Origin: Agitococcus sp.
Lineage (GTDB): Bacteria > Pseudomonadota > Gammaproteobacteria > Pseudomonadales > Moraxellaceae
Assembly: GCA_030646715.1 (NCBI GenBank)
Contig: JAUSLJ010000008.1
Coordinates: 186,001 to 250,000 of the forward strand
DNA: 64,000 bases
Reading direction: 5' to 3'
Shown here: piece after piece, positions 1 to 10,082 of the stretch
Layout: each line of letters opens with the position of its first letter
Numbering within the stretch: position 1 is the stretch's first letter
The notes under the pieces: model-generated
The model's input: the letters and a program-made list of their open reading frames with translations, nothing else
Told to the model about the DNA's origin: nothing
The model's database searches: none
Translations under genes and position numbers: made by a program

Positions 1-88
1 TATTGTACAAGGCTAAGAGTTGACTCATGATGATATGCTTCCAAAAATAGAACCTAGCAATAGTGCTGGATTAACGACAACCAACACA

Positions 89-119
89 CTAGAATATTAC
101 TCTAGAACATTATTCTGGA
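89..119. promoter_or_regulatory. Operator-like inverted repeats before the TetR gene
   Basis: Three AGAA/TTCT half-sites lie just before the TetR start. CTAGA (89-93) pairs with TCTAG (101-105), and TCTAGAA (101-107) pairs 6 of 7 with TTCTGGA (113-119). TetR-family regulators usually bind such palindromes near their own promoter, so autoregulation is inferred. No clear -35/-10 pair was found here. Confidence 0.4.
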
Positions 120-126
120 ATTAACA

Positions 127-714
127 ATGGCACTTGCTGAAAAAAATCAACGAAGAAGAGAAATACTCGAAGCAGCACTACTTTGTTTTAGTGAGTCAGG
201 TATAGAAAGTACAACGATTGAGATGATTAAAACGCAATCAGGCGCAAGTGTTGGCAGCATTTACCATCACTTTAGTAATAAAGAAGGTGTTGCAACGGCA
301 CTGTATATTGCCGCTTTAGAAGATCATGCCAATCAACAGTTTGCCCTGTTAGAACAAGCCAACTCCACCGAGAGCACTATTAAAGCGTTAGTTTATGCCT
401 ATTTAGATTGGGTCACTGCTAACCCAGAACTTGCTCTTTTTGTTCAGCAAGCACGCGGCTATGTCTTAAATAGCGCACATGCTGACCTACTCATTAGCCG
501 TAATCGCGAACGATTTGCACAATTGTTATCTTATTTGAATCGTTATAGTGAAGATGGCTCATTGCGGATCTTCCCTAAAGAGCTATATACGGCATTAGTA
601 TTAGGCGCGACCAAAGACTATTGTCGTAATTGGCTATCGGGCAGAATCAAAACGCCGCCCGCTGATTATCGTGACATATTGGCTGAAGCTGCTTGGCGAA
701 CAGTGTCTGTTTAA
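127..714 (+). CDS. TetR/AcrR family transcriptional regulator
   Basis: A 195-residue protein with the TetR N-terminal helix-turn-helix at about residues 10-57. The segment GASVGSIYHHFSNKEG is the classic recognition helix and following turn. The rest is a helical ligand/dimer domain without a recognisable ligand signature. It ends 2 bp before the convergent SDR gene, so the two are neighbours but not an operon. Short inverted repeats at 89-119 could be its operator. The ligand and targets are unknown. Confidence 0.9.
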   Translation: MALAEKNQRRREILEAALLCFSESGIESTTIEMIKTQSGASVGSIYHHFSNKEGVATALYIAALEDHANQQFALLEQANSTESTIKALVYAYLDWVTANPELALFVQQARGYVLNSAHADLLISRNRERFAQLLSYLNRYSEDGSLRIFPKELYTALVLGATKDYCRNWLSGRIKTPPADYRDILAEAAWRTVSV

Positions 715-716
715 GC

Positions 717-1511
717 TCAAACCACTTTCACCCGTCGCATTAACCAATGACGTAAATCGGGTGACAGTCGGTCAACATAAACCGCTAATTTTTCTTTTAC
801 CCCACCAATGACAATATGGTCTTGGCCTTTTGCCAATGCTTTGACGGTTTGTTTGGCGAACTCTTCAGCTGACATCCCTGCATCTTGAGCATCGTCCATT
901 TTATTTTGTGTAGTACCATCACCTACTAATGCTGAAAGTGAAATTGCCGTTTTGACAAAACCGGGATAAACCACACTGACACGCACACCACTATCATGAA
1001 TTTCAGCACGCATTGAATCATAAAACGCACGTAAGGCATGTTTAGCTGCTGCATAGCTAGAACGATAGGGAGTAGCGACTAAACCCGCAATACTCGACAC
1101 CGCCACCAAGCGACCGCTATTACGCGCCAACATATAGGGCAATAGTGTTTTCGTCAGCGCAACAGGGCCAAAATAATCAACTTCCATTAATGCTCTATCA
1201 ACACTTAATATCGTGTCTTTCACTAGAGCACGTTGGCTAACACCCGCGTTATTGATGAGCATATCTACTGCGCCAAAATGACTCTCGACCTGTAAGACTA
1301 ACTCGGCAAAACGGCTGCTATCGGTCATATCCATAGGCAACACTAAATGCTGCGACGGATTCTTACATTTGGCTTTGACCTGTTCTAAAAAATCCGCACG
1401 GCGTGCTGACAACACTAAACGCGCCCCTTGCTGAGCAAACTCATAGGCCAATGCTTCGCCAATACCACTGGAAGCACCTGTAATCCAAATCACTTTGTTG
1501 TTAAAGCACAT
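717..1511 (-). CDS. Short-chain dehydrogenase/reductase (SDR)
   Basis: A classical SDR of about 264 residues and NAD(P)(H)-dependent oxidoreductase fold. The cofactor glycine motif GASSGIGEA is near residue 13, NNAGV near 90, and the catalytic Ser ... YxxxK is seen as VSSIAG followed by YAAAK. The C-terminal stretch after the Rossmann core is basic. An ATG at 1511 is preceded by GAGAA at good spacing and is preferred over the GTG one codon upstream. The substrate is not predictable. The gene converges on the TetR regulator; control of this gene by that regulator is possible but not shown. Confidence 0.9.
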   Translation of the reverse strand: MCFNNKVIWITGASSGIGEALAYEFAQQGARLVLSARRADFLEQVKAKCKNPSQHLVLPMDMTDSSRFAELVLQVESHFGAVDMLINNAGVSQRALVKDTILSVDRALMEVDYFGPVALTKTLLPYMLARNSGRLVAVSSIAGLVATPYRSSYAAAKHALRAFYDSMRAEIHDSGVRVSVVYPGFVKTAISLSALVGDGTTQNKMDDAQDAGMSAEEFAKQTVKALAKGQDHIVIGGVKEKLAVYVDRLSPDLRHWLMRRVKVV

Positions 1512-1731
1512 CACAAATTCTCAATAAATATTTAGCTATTTGCCCGTAAGCGTGACTTAATCCCTGCACTAATATCTTCCGCAGTCTACAATTTTCTATA
1601 CTAAACTCATGTTCGTTGTTGACAGCGGCTACTTCACTTATAGATTTCAAAATGACGTTCAGTGAGTGCATCTTAAGAAGACTTTAATACCTTAGTCTCA
1701 TTAAAATACCTTGACTGACTAAGGACAAGTC

Positions 1732-2874
1732 ATGAAAGTAAAGCAAGTTGTGTTAACCGCGTTGAATATCACGCCTGAGTCTATCCTCCAGCTTCAGGAC
1801 ATTCAACCACAACTCATTTTAGTCTTTGCTTCGATGGCACATTTTAATGCCAATTTTTTTTCTAACACCTTATTAAACAGCATGCCTCATGCTCAATGGC
1901 TTGGTTGTTCAACCGCAGGCGAAATTTCCGCCTCAGGGGTAACGGACAATACTGCCATATTTACTGCTATCCATTTTGAACATCCTGATTTCAAAATCGC
2001 CATCGCACCGCTTATCAATATGAAACAAACCGCTATAGCGGGACAAACGCTGGGAAAAGCACTAAACCACATCGATCTAAAAAACATTTTAGTGTTTGGT
2101 CAAGGTGTCGATATCAATGGCAGTGCTTTAATCGACGGCATAAAAGCAATCGTTAATGACAAGGTCATTATCAGCGGGGGATTAGCGGGTGATGCTGGGC
2201 GCTTTACCCGCACCTTCACACTCAGCAATGACGGTATTTCTGATCAGAGCATTGTCGCAATTGGCTTTTATGGCGAACATATTCAACTCTCTGTCGGCTA
2301 TTTTGGGGGTTGGCAAGCCTTTGGCTCCGCACGACAAGTCAGCCGTTATGATAATAATATTTTGTATGAGTTAGATGGCAAGCCTGCATTGGATTTGTAT
2401 AAAAACTATTTGGGCGACTACGCTAAAGAACTACCCGCTTCAGGTTTATTATTTCCTTTTTCCATGATGACCCCCGAACGTAAAACAATGGGCATCATCC
2501 GCACTCTGCTGGGCATTAATGAAAGTGAAGGTAGCCTAACTTTAGCGGGCGATGTTATCGAAAACGGTTATTTACAACTTATGCTCGCCTCTACCGAAGC
2601 TTTAGTGAGTGGGGCGGAAACTGCGGCCAATTTGATTAAAAATGAGAAAGAACTCGATACTACAGGCTTAGCGATTTTAATCAGTGGTGTTGGTCGGAAG
2701 TTATTAATGGGTGGACGTGTTGATGAAGAAGTTGAAGCCGTGGGCGAAGTATTCGGGGCAGAACTGCTCTTAGCAGGATTTTACGCCAATGGTGAAATTG
2801 GCCCCTACTTAAACACTAGCGATAGCAAATTGCATAATCAAACCATGACCATCACTTATTTGAGTGAAAAATGA
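1732..2874 (+). CDS. FIST-domain sensory protein
   Basis: A 380-residue cytoplasmic protein with FIST N and FIST C domains, a family of predicted small-ligand (amino-acid-like) sensors tied to signal transduction. Landmarks are [10 protein letters not shown] near residue 57, [12 protein letters not shown] near 147, and the C-terminal [17 protein letters not shown], typical of the FIST C end. AAGGA lies 7 bases before the ATG. Its last codons overlap the start of the hybrid kinase by 4 bp (ATGA), so the two are translationally coupled and the FIST protein is probably the sensing partner of the kinase. The ligand is unknown. Confidence 0.9.
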   Translation: MKVKQVVLTALNITPESILQLQDIQPQLILVFASMAHFNANFFSNTLLNSMPHAQWLGCSTAGEISASGVTDNTAIFTAIHFEHPDFKIAIAPLINMKQTAIAGQTLGKALNHIDLKNILVFGQGVDINGSALIDGIKAIVNDKVIISGGLAGDAGRFTRTFTLSNDGISDQSIVAIGFYGEHIQLSVGYFGGWQAFGSARQVSRYDNNILYELDGKPALDLYKNYLGDYAKELPASGLLFPFSMMTPERKTMGIIRTLLGINESEGSLTLAGDVIENGYLQLMLASTEALVSGAETAANLIKNEKELDTTGLAILISGVGRKLLMGGRVDEEVEAVGEVFGAELLLAGFYANGEIGPYLNTSDSKLHNQTMTITYLSEK

Positions 2875-5774
2875 TAAAAACCAATCTGCTCAATCGACAA
2901 TTACGGCGTTTATTTGCTTTAGATAGCCCCGAGTCATTAGAGCAACTACTACATGACTTGGTAGATGATAGTCAAAATAGCGACAACAATGCTGCTATTC
3001 GCCGTTTACATCATCATTTTGGCGAGTTTTTACTAAAAATTGATGAGGCCTATTTATACGCCAACCGCGATTTAGAGTTACGTAGCCGCAGCTTAGAATT
3101 AAGCTCTCAAGAGCTTAGCTTTGTTAACAAACGATTGGCTAATGAGGTCGATGCACAAGGACGAGCGATCAACGCCTTAAAAACCATCGCCATTAACTTA
3201 TCCGCGCAGATGGGTGTTGTGCATAACGCCGATGATGGTACCTTAGAATCGGTCACTCAACTCCTCACTAATTTAGTGAACTCTCATGAGCAGATGAGTG
3301 AAGTGTTAAGAATTTCGGAGGAACGCTTTCAATTAGCCGTTGCCACGACAGGTATTGGTTTATGGGATTGGAATGTACCCATTGGTTCAGTGTATTACGG
3401 CGAACAATGGTACGCTCTGTTAGGCTATCAATGGGGAGAGATGGAAGCCAATTTGGAGGCATGGCGGGCACTGATTTACCCTAATGATATTGAGCGTTTT
3501 GAAAGTGATTTACAGGCGTTACGTCAAGGTCAGCAATCGGTATTTGACATTGAAATACGCATGCAACATCGGCTGGGTCAATATATTTGGATGAAAATAC
3601 ATGGCCAAATTGTCTCTAAAATGGCTAATGGTGATACCGTTCGTATCCTCGGGACAATGATAGATATCAGTGAGCGTAAAGCGGTTGAAGATGCCATATT
3701 ACATGCCAAAGAAACCGCTGAGGCTAATAGTCGTGCCAAAGGTGATTTTCTAGCCAATGTCAGTCATGAAATCCGTACGCCTATGAATGGCATTATTGGC
3801 ATGACTAAACTGTGCTTAGACACCGCCCTCACCGATGAGCAGCACGAATATTTGCAAATGGTATCGTCGTCTGCCACCGCATTATTAAGCATTATCAATG
3901 ATGTTCTGGACTTCTCGAAAATAGAAGCAGGTAAAGTCATCTTAGACCCTATCGATTTTTATGTCCGTAAAGTCATTCGTGACACTCTACGCCCCCTAGA
4001 GTTACGCGCCCAAGAAAAACGCCTTCAACTGATTTGTGATATTGATGATAGCGTACCGAACTCCTTGGTGGGTGATAGTGGTCGCTTACGGCAAATTCTG
4101 ATTAATTTGGTCGGTAATGCTATTAAATTTACTGAATATGGTGAAGTCGTCTTAACGATGCGAGCACGACCATTGGAAGAAGATTGCCAAAATTATCACC
4201 TCTCCGTCGCAGTTCGCGATACAGGTATTGGTATTGAGGAGGAAATGCTGAGTAAGATTTTTGAATCATTTTCTCAAGGTGATTCTTCTATTACCCGCCG
4301 TTATGGAGGCACAGGATTAGGCTTATCTATTTCGGTTAATTTAGTACAATTAATGGGCGGCAAATTGCATGTAGAAAGCAGTATTCATCAAGGTAGCCTG
4401 TTCTTTTTTACTGTCCCCATGCGTCTAGGGCAAGAGCAACACGAAATTGCTCCAGTTACTCCTGAAGCCTTACAAGGTTTACCCGTTTTAGTTGTCGATG
4501 ACGATGCTACTAACCGTCGTCTAATGCATGACATGCTCCATATCTTTGGTATGGCACCTTTTGTAGTGCATGATGCCCGTACCGCCATGATAAAGCTCGT
4601 TGATCAGGCATTAGAAGACGATCCGTTTCAATTAGTATTATTAGATGCACAGATGCCTGATTGTGATGGTTTTTCGCTTGCCAAGAGCATTCTCAGCAAT
4701 AAAAAACTAGGAAACCCCTGCCTGATTATGTTGAGTTCCTTAGCTGACTCACCCGACTCTACTGCTCTACGCACGATGGGGATTGCTGATTTTTTACCTA
4801 AACCTATAGATCAATCTGAGTTATTTAATTCTATTTTGAAAACGCTCGGTAGCCGCAACAACCTCAATAGCAGACCTGCACTCTCTACCAACAATAGCGC
4901 TCGCAATTACCCTAAAAAACATGGCAATGGCAGCATTCATACCCACACTCAGATAGAAAACACACCATCCGCTGCCTTACCTGCCTTAGACATTTTATTA
5001 GCCGAAGATAATACGATCAATCAACGCCTAGCTATGCACCTGCTGAGCAAAATGGGACATACCGTTACCTTAGCACATGATGGACTGGAGGCTTGGAATG
5101 CAGTCATGGAACATGATTTCGATTTGATTTTGATGGATATTCAAATGCCTGTCATGGGAGGCATTGCTGCGACAGAAAATATTCGCGCTTGGTCTATTGA
5201 ACATCAAAAAGCGCATCATCGTATCATCGCCATGACCGCACATGCCATGCAAGGCGACAAAGAACACTTTATGGCCAGTGGTATAGATGGTTATGTCAGC
5301 AAGCCTATTATGGTTTCTGACCTAACAAACGAAATAGAACGCATCTTGAACCTCTATCCCTTAGCAACATCAAAAACACTTCCTTTAGAAGACAATCCTA
5401 CCCCCGAGACCACATCAGCGCCTCCTAAGCCCTGTTTTAATTATGAAGATGCTTTAGCAATCATGGGAGGTGATACAACTATTCTCGTAGAGTTGGCGAC
5501 TATTTTTGTGGTAGAAAGCCCTGAGCGCATGGCCTTATTGCGACAAGCCGTCAATGAGAAAAACGCAGATGATATTTATCTTCTTGCCCATAAAATCAAG
5601 GGTGAAGCGGCAAATTTTGGCCGTCCCGCTATCGAAAAACTGGCAGAAACAATTTGTAATCGGGGGCGAGTAAAAAATCTGACCGATATTGAGCCATTAT
5701 TTATGGAGTTTGAAATTGCTGTCAGCGAATTTATTACAGATCTTAAATATCGGGTTATTAACAGAGTCGATTGA
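2871..5774 (+). CDS. Cytoplasmic hybrid histidine kinase (PAS-HisKA-HATPase-REC-REC-HPT)
   Basis: A 967-residue hybrid sensor kinase without membrane segments. The order is: N-terminal coiled region (about 1-145), PAS/PAC domain (about 148-268), HisKA with the H box [10 protein letters not shown] (His299), HATPase with an N box ending in [14 protein letters not shown] and GGTGLGLSI (about 400-515), a first receiver (VVDDD, acceptor Asp592 in [11 protein letters not shown]), a second receiver (AEDN, acceptor Asp756 in [15 protein letters not shown]) and an HPT domain (His907 in [12 protein letters not shown]). This is a complete internal phosphorelay. With no transmembrane sensor, input probably comes from the PAS domain and the coupled FIST protein. 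It converges on the REC-PP2C/STAS/HATPase set, a plausible output. Confidence 0.93.
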   Translation: MIKTNLLNRQLRRLFALDSPESLEQLLHDLVDDSQNSDNNAAIRRLHHHFGEFLLKIDEAYLYANRDLELRSRSLELSSQELSFVNKRLANEVDAQGRAINALKTIAINLSAQMGVVHNADDGTLESVTQLLTNLVNSHEQMSEVLRISEERFQLAVATTGIGLWDWNVPIGSVYYGEQWYALLGYQWGEMEANLEAWRALIYPNDIERFESDLQALRQGQQSVFDIEIRMQHRLGQYIWMKIHGQIVSKMANGDTVRILGTMIDISERKAVEDAILHAKETAEANSRAKGDFLANVSHEIRTPMNGIIGMTKLCLDTALTDEQHEYLQMVSSSATALLSIINDVLDFSKIEAGKVILDPIDFYVRKVIRDTLRPLELRAQEKRLQLICDIDDSVPNSLVGDSGRLRQILINLVGNAIKFTEYGEVVLTMRARPLEEDCQNYHLSVAVRDTGIGIEEEMLSKIFESFSQGDSSITRRYGGTGLGLSISVNLVQLMGGKLHVESSIHQGSLFFFTVPMRLGQEQHEIAPVTPEALQGLPVLVVDDDATNRRLMHDMLHIFGMAPFVVHDARTAMIKLVDQALEDDPFQLVLLDAQMPDCDGFSLAKSILSNKKLGNPCLIMLSSLADSPDSTALRTMGIADFLPKPIDQSELFNSILKTLGSRNNLNSRPALSTNNSARNYPKKHGNGSIHTHTQIENTPSAALPALDILLAEDNTINQRLAMHLLSKMGHTVTLAHDGLEAWNAVMEHDFDLILMDIQMPVMGGIAATENIRAWSIEHQKAHHRIIAMTAHAMQGDKEHFMASGIDGYVSKPIMVSDLTNEIERILNLYPLATSKTLPLEDNPTPETTSAPPKPCFNYEDALAIMGGDTTILVELATIFVVESPERMALLRQAVNEKNADDIYLLAHKIKGEAANFGRPAIEKLAETICNRGRVKNLTDIEPLFMEFEIAVSEFITDLKYRVINRVD

Positions 5775-5827
5775 TTTTAATCAAAAAAAGCGGTGTTTTA
5801 ATACAGTTATAAAGAGATATCTATGAG

Positions 5828-6307
5828 CTAGTTCTTTTCGCTAGCATCTATTTGCTCAAATAACTTGATAAGGCGCAAGGAGTTACGTCCATTAACAGAT
5901 GAATACTCAACCTGATCCATCACCGCTTTAATTAACGATATACCCATCCCTGATGTTGGCCATGCATCCATATCATCAACTGAAAAATTAAAGACTGAAC
6001 CATCGGCAGCAGCTAATATATGAGGCGGTATAGGAATACCTAAATCCACAATTTCAATCACGAAATATTGCTCAAAACAACAAAATGACAGCTCAACTTC
6101 GGCCGTCGGCAACGCCGCCAAACCATATTTAATGACATTGGTGACCGCCTCAATAACCGCCAACTCAATTTCGGCACTCGGTATAATACCAAACCCTGAC
6201 TCACTGCTAAGTATGCGGGTAACAGCACCCACCATACCAATATTTGCAAGCCGCGACTCAAACGTCAGTTTGACATGACTAGTGGCCACCTCAGAAGTGC
6301 TACTCAT
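5828..6307 (-). CDS. Anti-sigma-factor-type ATP-binding kinase (RsbW-like HATPase)
   Basis: A 159-residue single-domain GHKL ATPase of the RsbW/SpoIIAB serine-kinase kind. The N box is seen as EAVTNVIKYG near residue 52, and the ATP-lid region has DLGIPIPPH and SGMGISLIKAVMD. Proteins of this family phosphorylate a STAS antagonist and bind a partner (a sigma factor or other target). It is the third gene of the leftward set after REC-PP2C and STAS, with 146 bp separating it from the STAS gene. No sigma factor lies nearby, so its bound target is unknown. Confidence 0.85.
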   Translation of the reverse strand: MSSTSEVATSHVKLTFESRLANIGMVGAVTRILSSESGFGIIPSAEIELAVIEAVTNVIKYGLAALPTAEVELSFCCFEQYFVIEIVDLGIPIPPHILAAADGSVFNFSVDDMDAWPTSGMGISLIKAVMDQVEYSSVNGRNSLRLIKLFEQIDASEKN

Positions 6308-6453
6308 GCGTTAATTACCTTTAACTATTGAGGAAAGGCGCATCGCCACTATTGATTTATGCGCATATTAGTTGCGTTGATGCGCTGACGACTTATCAGT
6401 CAACGACATAACATCATTTCCCAATATTCAGCACTCACAGCATCTCACATTGC

Positions 6454-6804
6454 CTACATGTTTAACCTAGCGATCGCTTCCTCTTCCGTTAAACAGACGG
6501 TAAACATCTTATCAATTTGAGCCAGTTTAAAAACATTCCAAACGACATCGCTCATATGACATAAAACCAAGCTTTGATTACTCCCTAACTGTTTCATCAA
6601 ACGCTTAATCGACATCACTGCCCCTAATCCTGAGCTATCCACAAATTCAACATGCTTCATATTCAGCACGACTTTCTTGTGACCTCGCTCAATCAAACCT
6701 TCAATATCCTCGCGAAAGCGGCTAGAAAAGCTCGCGTCAATACGCCTCTGCTGAGGTTCAATAATCGCTATTTGGCCTTCGTGTTTTATATTCATTTTGT
6801 CCAA
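6454..6804 (-). CDS. STAS-domain anti-sigma factor antagonist
   Basis: A STAS protein of about 113-116 residues of the RsbV/SpoIIAA type. The conserved phosphorylatable serine motif is present as FVDSSGLGAV, near residue 58. Family members are phosphorylated by an RsbW-like kinase and dephosphorylated by a PP2C phosphatase; both partners flank this gene. The start is uncertain: a TTG at 6804 has GGAG 9 bases upstream, while an ATG at 6795 gives a more typical STAS N-terminus. Confidence 0.88.
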   Translation of the reverse strand: MDKMNIKHEGQIAIIEPQQRRIDASFSSRFREDIEGLIERGHKKVVLNMKHVEFVDSSGLGAVMSIKRLMKQLGSNQSLVLCHMSDVVWNVFKLAQIDKMFTVCLTEEEAIARLNM

Positions 6805-6865
6805 TTTAATTTACTCCGCTCACGCCATGATAATCATTCATTTGCCCCAGTATTGGGTCAATTAA

Positions 6866-8077
6866 CTAACCAAAACTAATCGCCAACATTGACACATCAT
6901 CATTAAAAGCCGTTTTTTCAGGGCCTCGCCACGTCACTAAATCAGCTTGTAGTTCTTTTAAAACGGTATCTAACTCTTTCGTACGATGAGTACAAAGAAA
7001 GTCTAATAATCGCTTCTCACCAAAAAGCTGTGCGCTTTCAGTCTCACACTCGGTAATACCATCCGTGTATAGGTAAAGACGAGAGCCCTTCAATAAACGA
7101 AACTCACCATCCGTGTAGTCAGGATCCGTAATAAACCCTACAGGTACTCCACCTTCAGTAATCAAATCAATCTGTCCATCCTGATGAACAATTATGGGAT
7201 GCGGATGTCCCGCGCAAGTCATTCGTCCCTTACCTGTACGAATATTCAGCACACCATAGACAATGGTAAAATAAGTGCTGTCATGTCTAGTCATTTGAAA
7301 CTGTGCGTTTAATTCGCTGATAACCACAGAAGGCGGCGTAATAATATAGCCATTACTCGTAATTTTTTTTAATAAACCATTACTACTACCATGACTCAAA
7401 AAGCGACTCAACGTCACCGACAACATCGCTGGTTTGACCCCATGTCCAGAGACATCGACACTATAAAAGCCCATGTGGTCTTGATCTAATCTAAAATAAT
7501 TATGCATGTCACCCGAGACAAATAACGAAGGCTGAAAAAACCACTTACAATCAACGTTATCAATATGAATATCGCCTTGGGGCAACAGCGATTGCTGCAT
7601 ATCGGCGGCAGCTTTTAAATCGGTTTCAATTAATTTATACACTTCCCTTAAGCGTAGATTTTTTTCTTCTAATTGCGCTTCGAGTTTTAGAATACGCTCA
7701 CCTGCACGCAAGCGTACGCGAAGCTCTTGTTGATTTATTGGCTTGGTAAGAAAGTCATCGGCTCCTGCGTCCATGCCTAAAATAAGGTCTTCAGTCGCTA
7801 CCCGAGAAGTCACTAAAATAAAATACACATAATGATCTAAAGCAGCACTGCGCACGGCTTGGCATAACTCCAAACCGTTTAAATCAGGCATCTCCCAGTC
7901 ACTGATTACCATGCTGATATTTTTATTCATGATAATATCTAAAGCTTGCACACCATCTGCGGCCTCAATGACTTTATAGCCACCCCACGTTTGTATGTGC
8001 CTACTTAATAACCGACGATAACTGGTCGAATCATCCACTACTAGAATGTGTAGTTCTTTTTCTCCTCGAATAACCAC
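6866..8077 (-). CDS. Response regulator with PP2C/SpoIIE-type phosphatase domain
   Basis: A 403-residue protein. The N-terminal receiver (about 10-125) shows VVDDS, acceptor Asp in ISDWEMPDLNG and the Lys of TKPIN. A coiled linker (about 130-165) follows, then a SpoIIE/RsbU-type Ser/Thr phosphatase with VSGDMHNY, VDVSGHGV and the late metal-binding end NDDVSMLAI. It would dephosphorylate the STAS protein encoded just downstream when its receiver is phosphorylated. The start is GTG with GGAG 9 bases upstream. The hybrid kinase HPT domain encoded by the convergent gene is a candidate phosphodonor (inference). Confidence 0.92.
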   Translation of the reverse strand: MVIRGEKELHILVVDDSTSYRRLLSRHIQTWGGYKVIEAADGVQALDIIMNKNISMVISDWEMPDLNGLELCQAVRSAALDHYVYFILVTSRVATEDLILGMDAGADDFLTKPINQQELRVRLRAGERILKLEAQLEEKNLRLREVYKLIETDLKAAADMQQSLLPQGDIHIDNVDCKWFFQPSLFVSGDMHNYFRLDQDHMGFYSVDVSGHGVKPAMLSVTLSRFLSHGSSNGLLKKITSNGYIITPPSVVISELNAQFQMTRHDSTYFTIVYGVLNIRTGKGRMTCAGHPHPIIVHQDGQIDLITEGGVPVGFITDPDYTDGEFRLLKGSRLYLYTDGITECETESAQLFGEKRLLDFLCTHRTKELDTVLKELQADLVTWRGPEKTAFNDDVSMLAISFG

Positions 8078-8556
8078 TTCTTAACACTCCCTATTAGCCT
8101 TTAACGACTACCATCTTTCCCATAAACCTACATTTATGCAGCGTACGCGATGAGCTATATTTGAGGCTCAAAACGTCTTCAATAGAAACAAAACTATAAC
8201 TTGGACTATTTCTCATCCTTTGCTAAAGACATACAGTGAGATTAATAACTCCTAGTATAGAAAATTTTGGAGACACCACTGAAAATTATTTCATGTTGAA
8301 CGACTTTGTAGAGTGGCTATTGCTTTATTTTTGCTAATTCAATTGAAAAACCGCTGGCCAATAATGTTTCATTTACTGCCAGCTGTCTATACCGTTTGAT
8401 GATGCATCATGGGATTAGTGATAGAGTTCAAATTATTAATGGCACTTAAGCCATCATGCGGAAGACCGAGCTGTTTGAGCAGAGATGTTGAATAACCAAC
8501 AGTCATTAGTTTCTAATAATGACTGTTGGTTCTGTATTAATTACCAATCACTGAAC
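8078..8556. other. 479-bp gene-free region
   Basis: No credible coding frame. It should carry the promoter of the leftward REC-PP2C operon, but no confident -35/-10 pair could be picked. The only clear structure is the long hairpin at 8494-8531 close to the pyrF stop codon. No RNA gene was recognised. Confidence 0.5.
8494..8531 (-). terminator. Long perfect hairpin downstream of pyrF
   Basis: A perfect 15-bp inverted repeat, AACCAACAGTCATTA (8494-8508) with its complement at 8517-8531 and an 8-base loop. It begins 26 bp after the leftward pyrF gene. Position suggests a terminator, but no run of T follows on the minus strand, so it could instead be an RNA-stabilising hairpin. Confidence 0.5.
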
Positions 8557-9246
8557 TTATTGAATTTGCTGTAGGATAGCCTGTAATGCCGCAACAGGAT
8601 CAGCCGCTTGCGTAATTGGACGGCCAATCACCATATAATCCACACCGACATCTACGGCTTGTTTGGGGGTCATGACTCTACGCTGGTCATCGCTGGCACT
8701 ACCTGCTGGACGGATTCCGGGGGTTACTAAAGCAAAGGGCTGAACGTGTGCTGCACGTAAAACCGTCGCTTCTTGTGCTGAACAAACTACACCCCGTAAA
8801 CCACAGTCATCGGTCAATTTTGCTAAACGCTGAACCTGTATGATTGGCTCAACATCTAAACCAATTTCAGCTAAATCACTCCGTTCGGAACTCGTCAGCA
8901 CTGTTACCGCAATCAACAAAGTGGAGTAATTATGTTGCTGCAAACGCTCACTGGCTGCCGTCATCATTCTTCGGCCGCCACTGGCATGAACATTGACCAT
9001 CCACACCCCTAAATCAGCAGCGGCATGAACAGCCGAAGCGACCGTATTGGGAATATCGTGAAATTTCAGGTCTAAAAAAACCTCAAAACCGCGCGTTTGT
9101 AATGCTTTGACAACGGCTGGCCCTTCACGCGTAAATAGCTCTTTACCCACTTTCACCCGACATAAAGTAGGATCTAGTTGGTCAGCCAACAGTAAGGCAT
9201 CGTTAGTGGAGGTATAATCTAAAGCAACAATTATTGGTGATTTCAT
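8557..9246 (-). CDS. pyrF: Orotidine 5'-phosphate decarboxylase
   Basis: A 229-residue TIM-barrel enzyme that makes UMP from OMP in the last step of pyrimidine synthesis. The active-site signature [13 protein letters not shown] holds the catalytic Lys61 and the Asp of the charge network. Further marks are Asp10 in IVALDY, and VTPGIRP and MVIGRPIT at the phosphate-binding end. Length matches bacterial group-I PyrF. It appears to be a single gene, bounded by hairpins at 8494-8531 and 9292-9315. Confidence 0.97.
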   Translation of the reverse strand: MKSPIIVALDYTSTNDALLLADQLDPTLCRVKVGKELFTREGPAVVKALQTRGFEVFLDLKFHDIPNTVASAVHAAADLGVWMVNVHASGGRRMMTAASERLQQHNYSTLLIAVTVLTSSERSDLAEIGLDVEPIIQVQRLAKLTDDCGLRGVVCSAQEATVLRAAHVQPFALVTPGIRPAGSASDDQRRVMTPKQAVDVGVDYMVIGRPITQAADPVAALQAILQQIQ

Positions 9247-9291
9247 AGCGGCTTGATGATGAATTAAGTCAATTAGCGAATGATAGGACAG

Positions 9292-9315
9292 AACCCCTTA
9301 TCGTGATAAGGGGTT
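9292..9315 (-). terminator. Hairpin between phasin and pyrF
   Basis: A perfect 11-bp inverted repeat, AACCCCTTATC at 9292-9302 and its complement at 9305-9315, with a 2-base loop. It lies downstream of the leftward phasin gene and upstream of pyrF. It would stop or slow phasin transcription before pyrF; the U-tract is weak. Confidence 0.5.
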
Positions 9316-9345
9316 TAGCAAGATAGTAGCCACGAAAAAGTTTCG

Positions 9346-9405
9346 CCGTTCATTGTGATGTCGAACTATTAGCACATTGCACTTCGACAAGCTCAGTGTG
9401 AACGG
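9346..9405. repeat. Candidate dispersed intergenic repeat with imperfect palindrome
   Basis: CCGTTCA (9346-9352) pairs with TGAACGG (9399-9405), and GTCGAA (9360-9365) pairs with TTCGAC (9383-9388), giving a two-part stem. The right arm, TTCGACAAGCTCAGTG, has the look of a short palindromic element found between genes in many proteobacteria. A second copy was not found in this window. Confidence 0.45.
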
Positions 9406-9445
9406 GATATGTAAATAAACTTTTGTATAGGCACTTAGCAAACGG

Positions 9446-9871
9446 TTATTTACCGTTATTTTGATTCTGACGCATTTGATCCGTTAACTGTTGCAATACT
9501 TGGGTCAAGGTATCTAAGCGTTGATTTACATCATCCAACTCACGCTGGCTTGGAATACCTAAACGACCTAAAGCACCAGATAGTTTTTCGTCAAAAGCGC
9601 GTTCCACTTTATCACGCGTATCATTGGCTTTTTCTAATACTTTATCGCGTGCTTCAACGACGCTTTCAACCGTATTATCAGCCAAATCACGGGTTTTCGA
9701 CTCTAACTCTTCGCCGACTTTAACAAGATTATCAAACATCTTGCCGCCTTCTTCTTCGGCACGAGAAAATGCACCTAAACCTGCCAACCAAATTTGTTGC
9801 GTGTATTTACGCAAATCAGAAGCCGAGCTAAGTTTGCGCGGTTTATCACTCATTTTTTTGTCGTTTGGCAT
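9446..9871 (-). CDS. Phasin (PhaF/PhaI-type polyhydroxyalkanoate granule protein)
   Basis: A 142-residue highly charged helical protein of the poly(hydroxyalkanoate) granule-associated family. The diagnostic core is IWLAGLGAFSRAEEEGGKMFDNLV near the N-terminus, shown here only in part: IWLAGLGAF then EEGGKMF. A long amphipathic helix follows, with a C-terminal coiled coil containing RLDTLTQVLQQLTDQ. The open frame extends to 9955, but the ATG at 9871 has AGGGGTG upstream and starts with the expected polar N-terminus. Phasins coat storage granules and affect their number and size. No PHA synthase lies in this window. Confidence 0.85.
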   Translation of the reverse strand: MPNDKKMSDKPRKLSSASDLRKYTQQIWLAGLGAFSRAEEEGGKMFDNLVKVGEELESKTRDLADNTVESVVEARDKVLEKANDTRDKVERAFDEKLSGALGRLGIPSQRELDDVNQRLDTLTQVLQQLTDQMRQNQNNGK

Positions 9872-10082
9872 GGTATCACCCCTAAAGATGCAAATTAATG
9901 AGGGCAAAAACGATAAATATATCTCGTCCAAGCCCAAAACGCGACATGGTATCATGTGTGCTACTGGTAAAATGGCAAATTGTCTGACAATATATCTCGA
10001 ACAACAAAGTACTGTAAAAATTGCTCAGAATACGGTAAAAACATGACAGCACAGTTTTGCACACGCGGATACAATCATAAAA

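Noticed and set aside
1619-1644. TTGACA followed by TATAGA upstream of the FIST gene
   Set aside because: The spacer is only 14 bp, too short for a normal sigma-70 promoter, so it was not listed.
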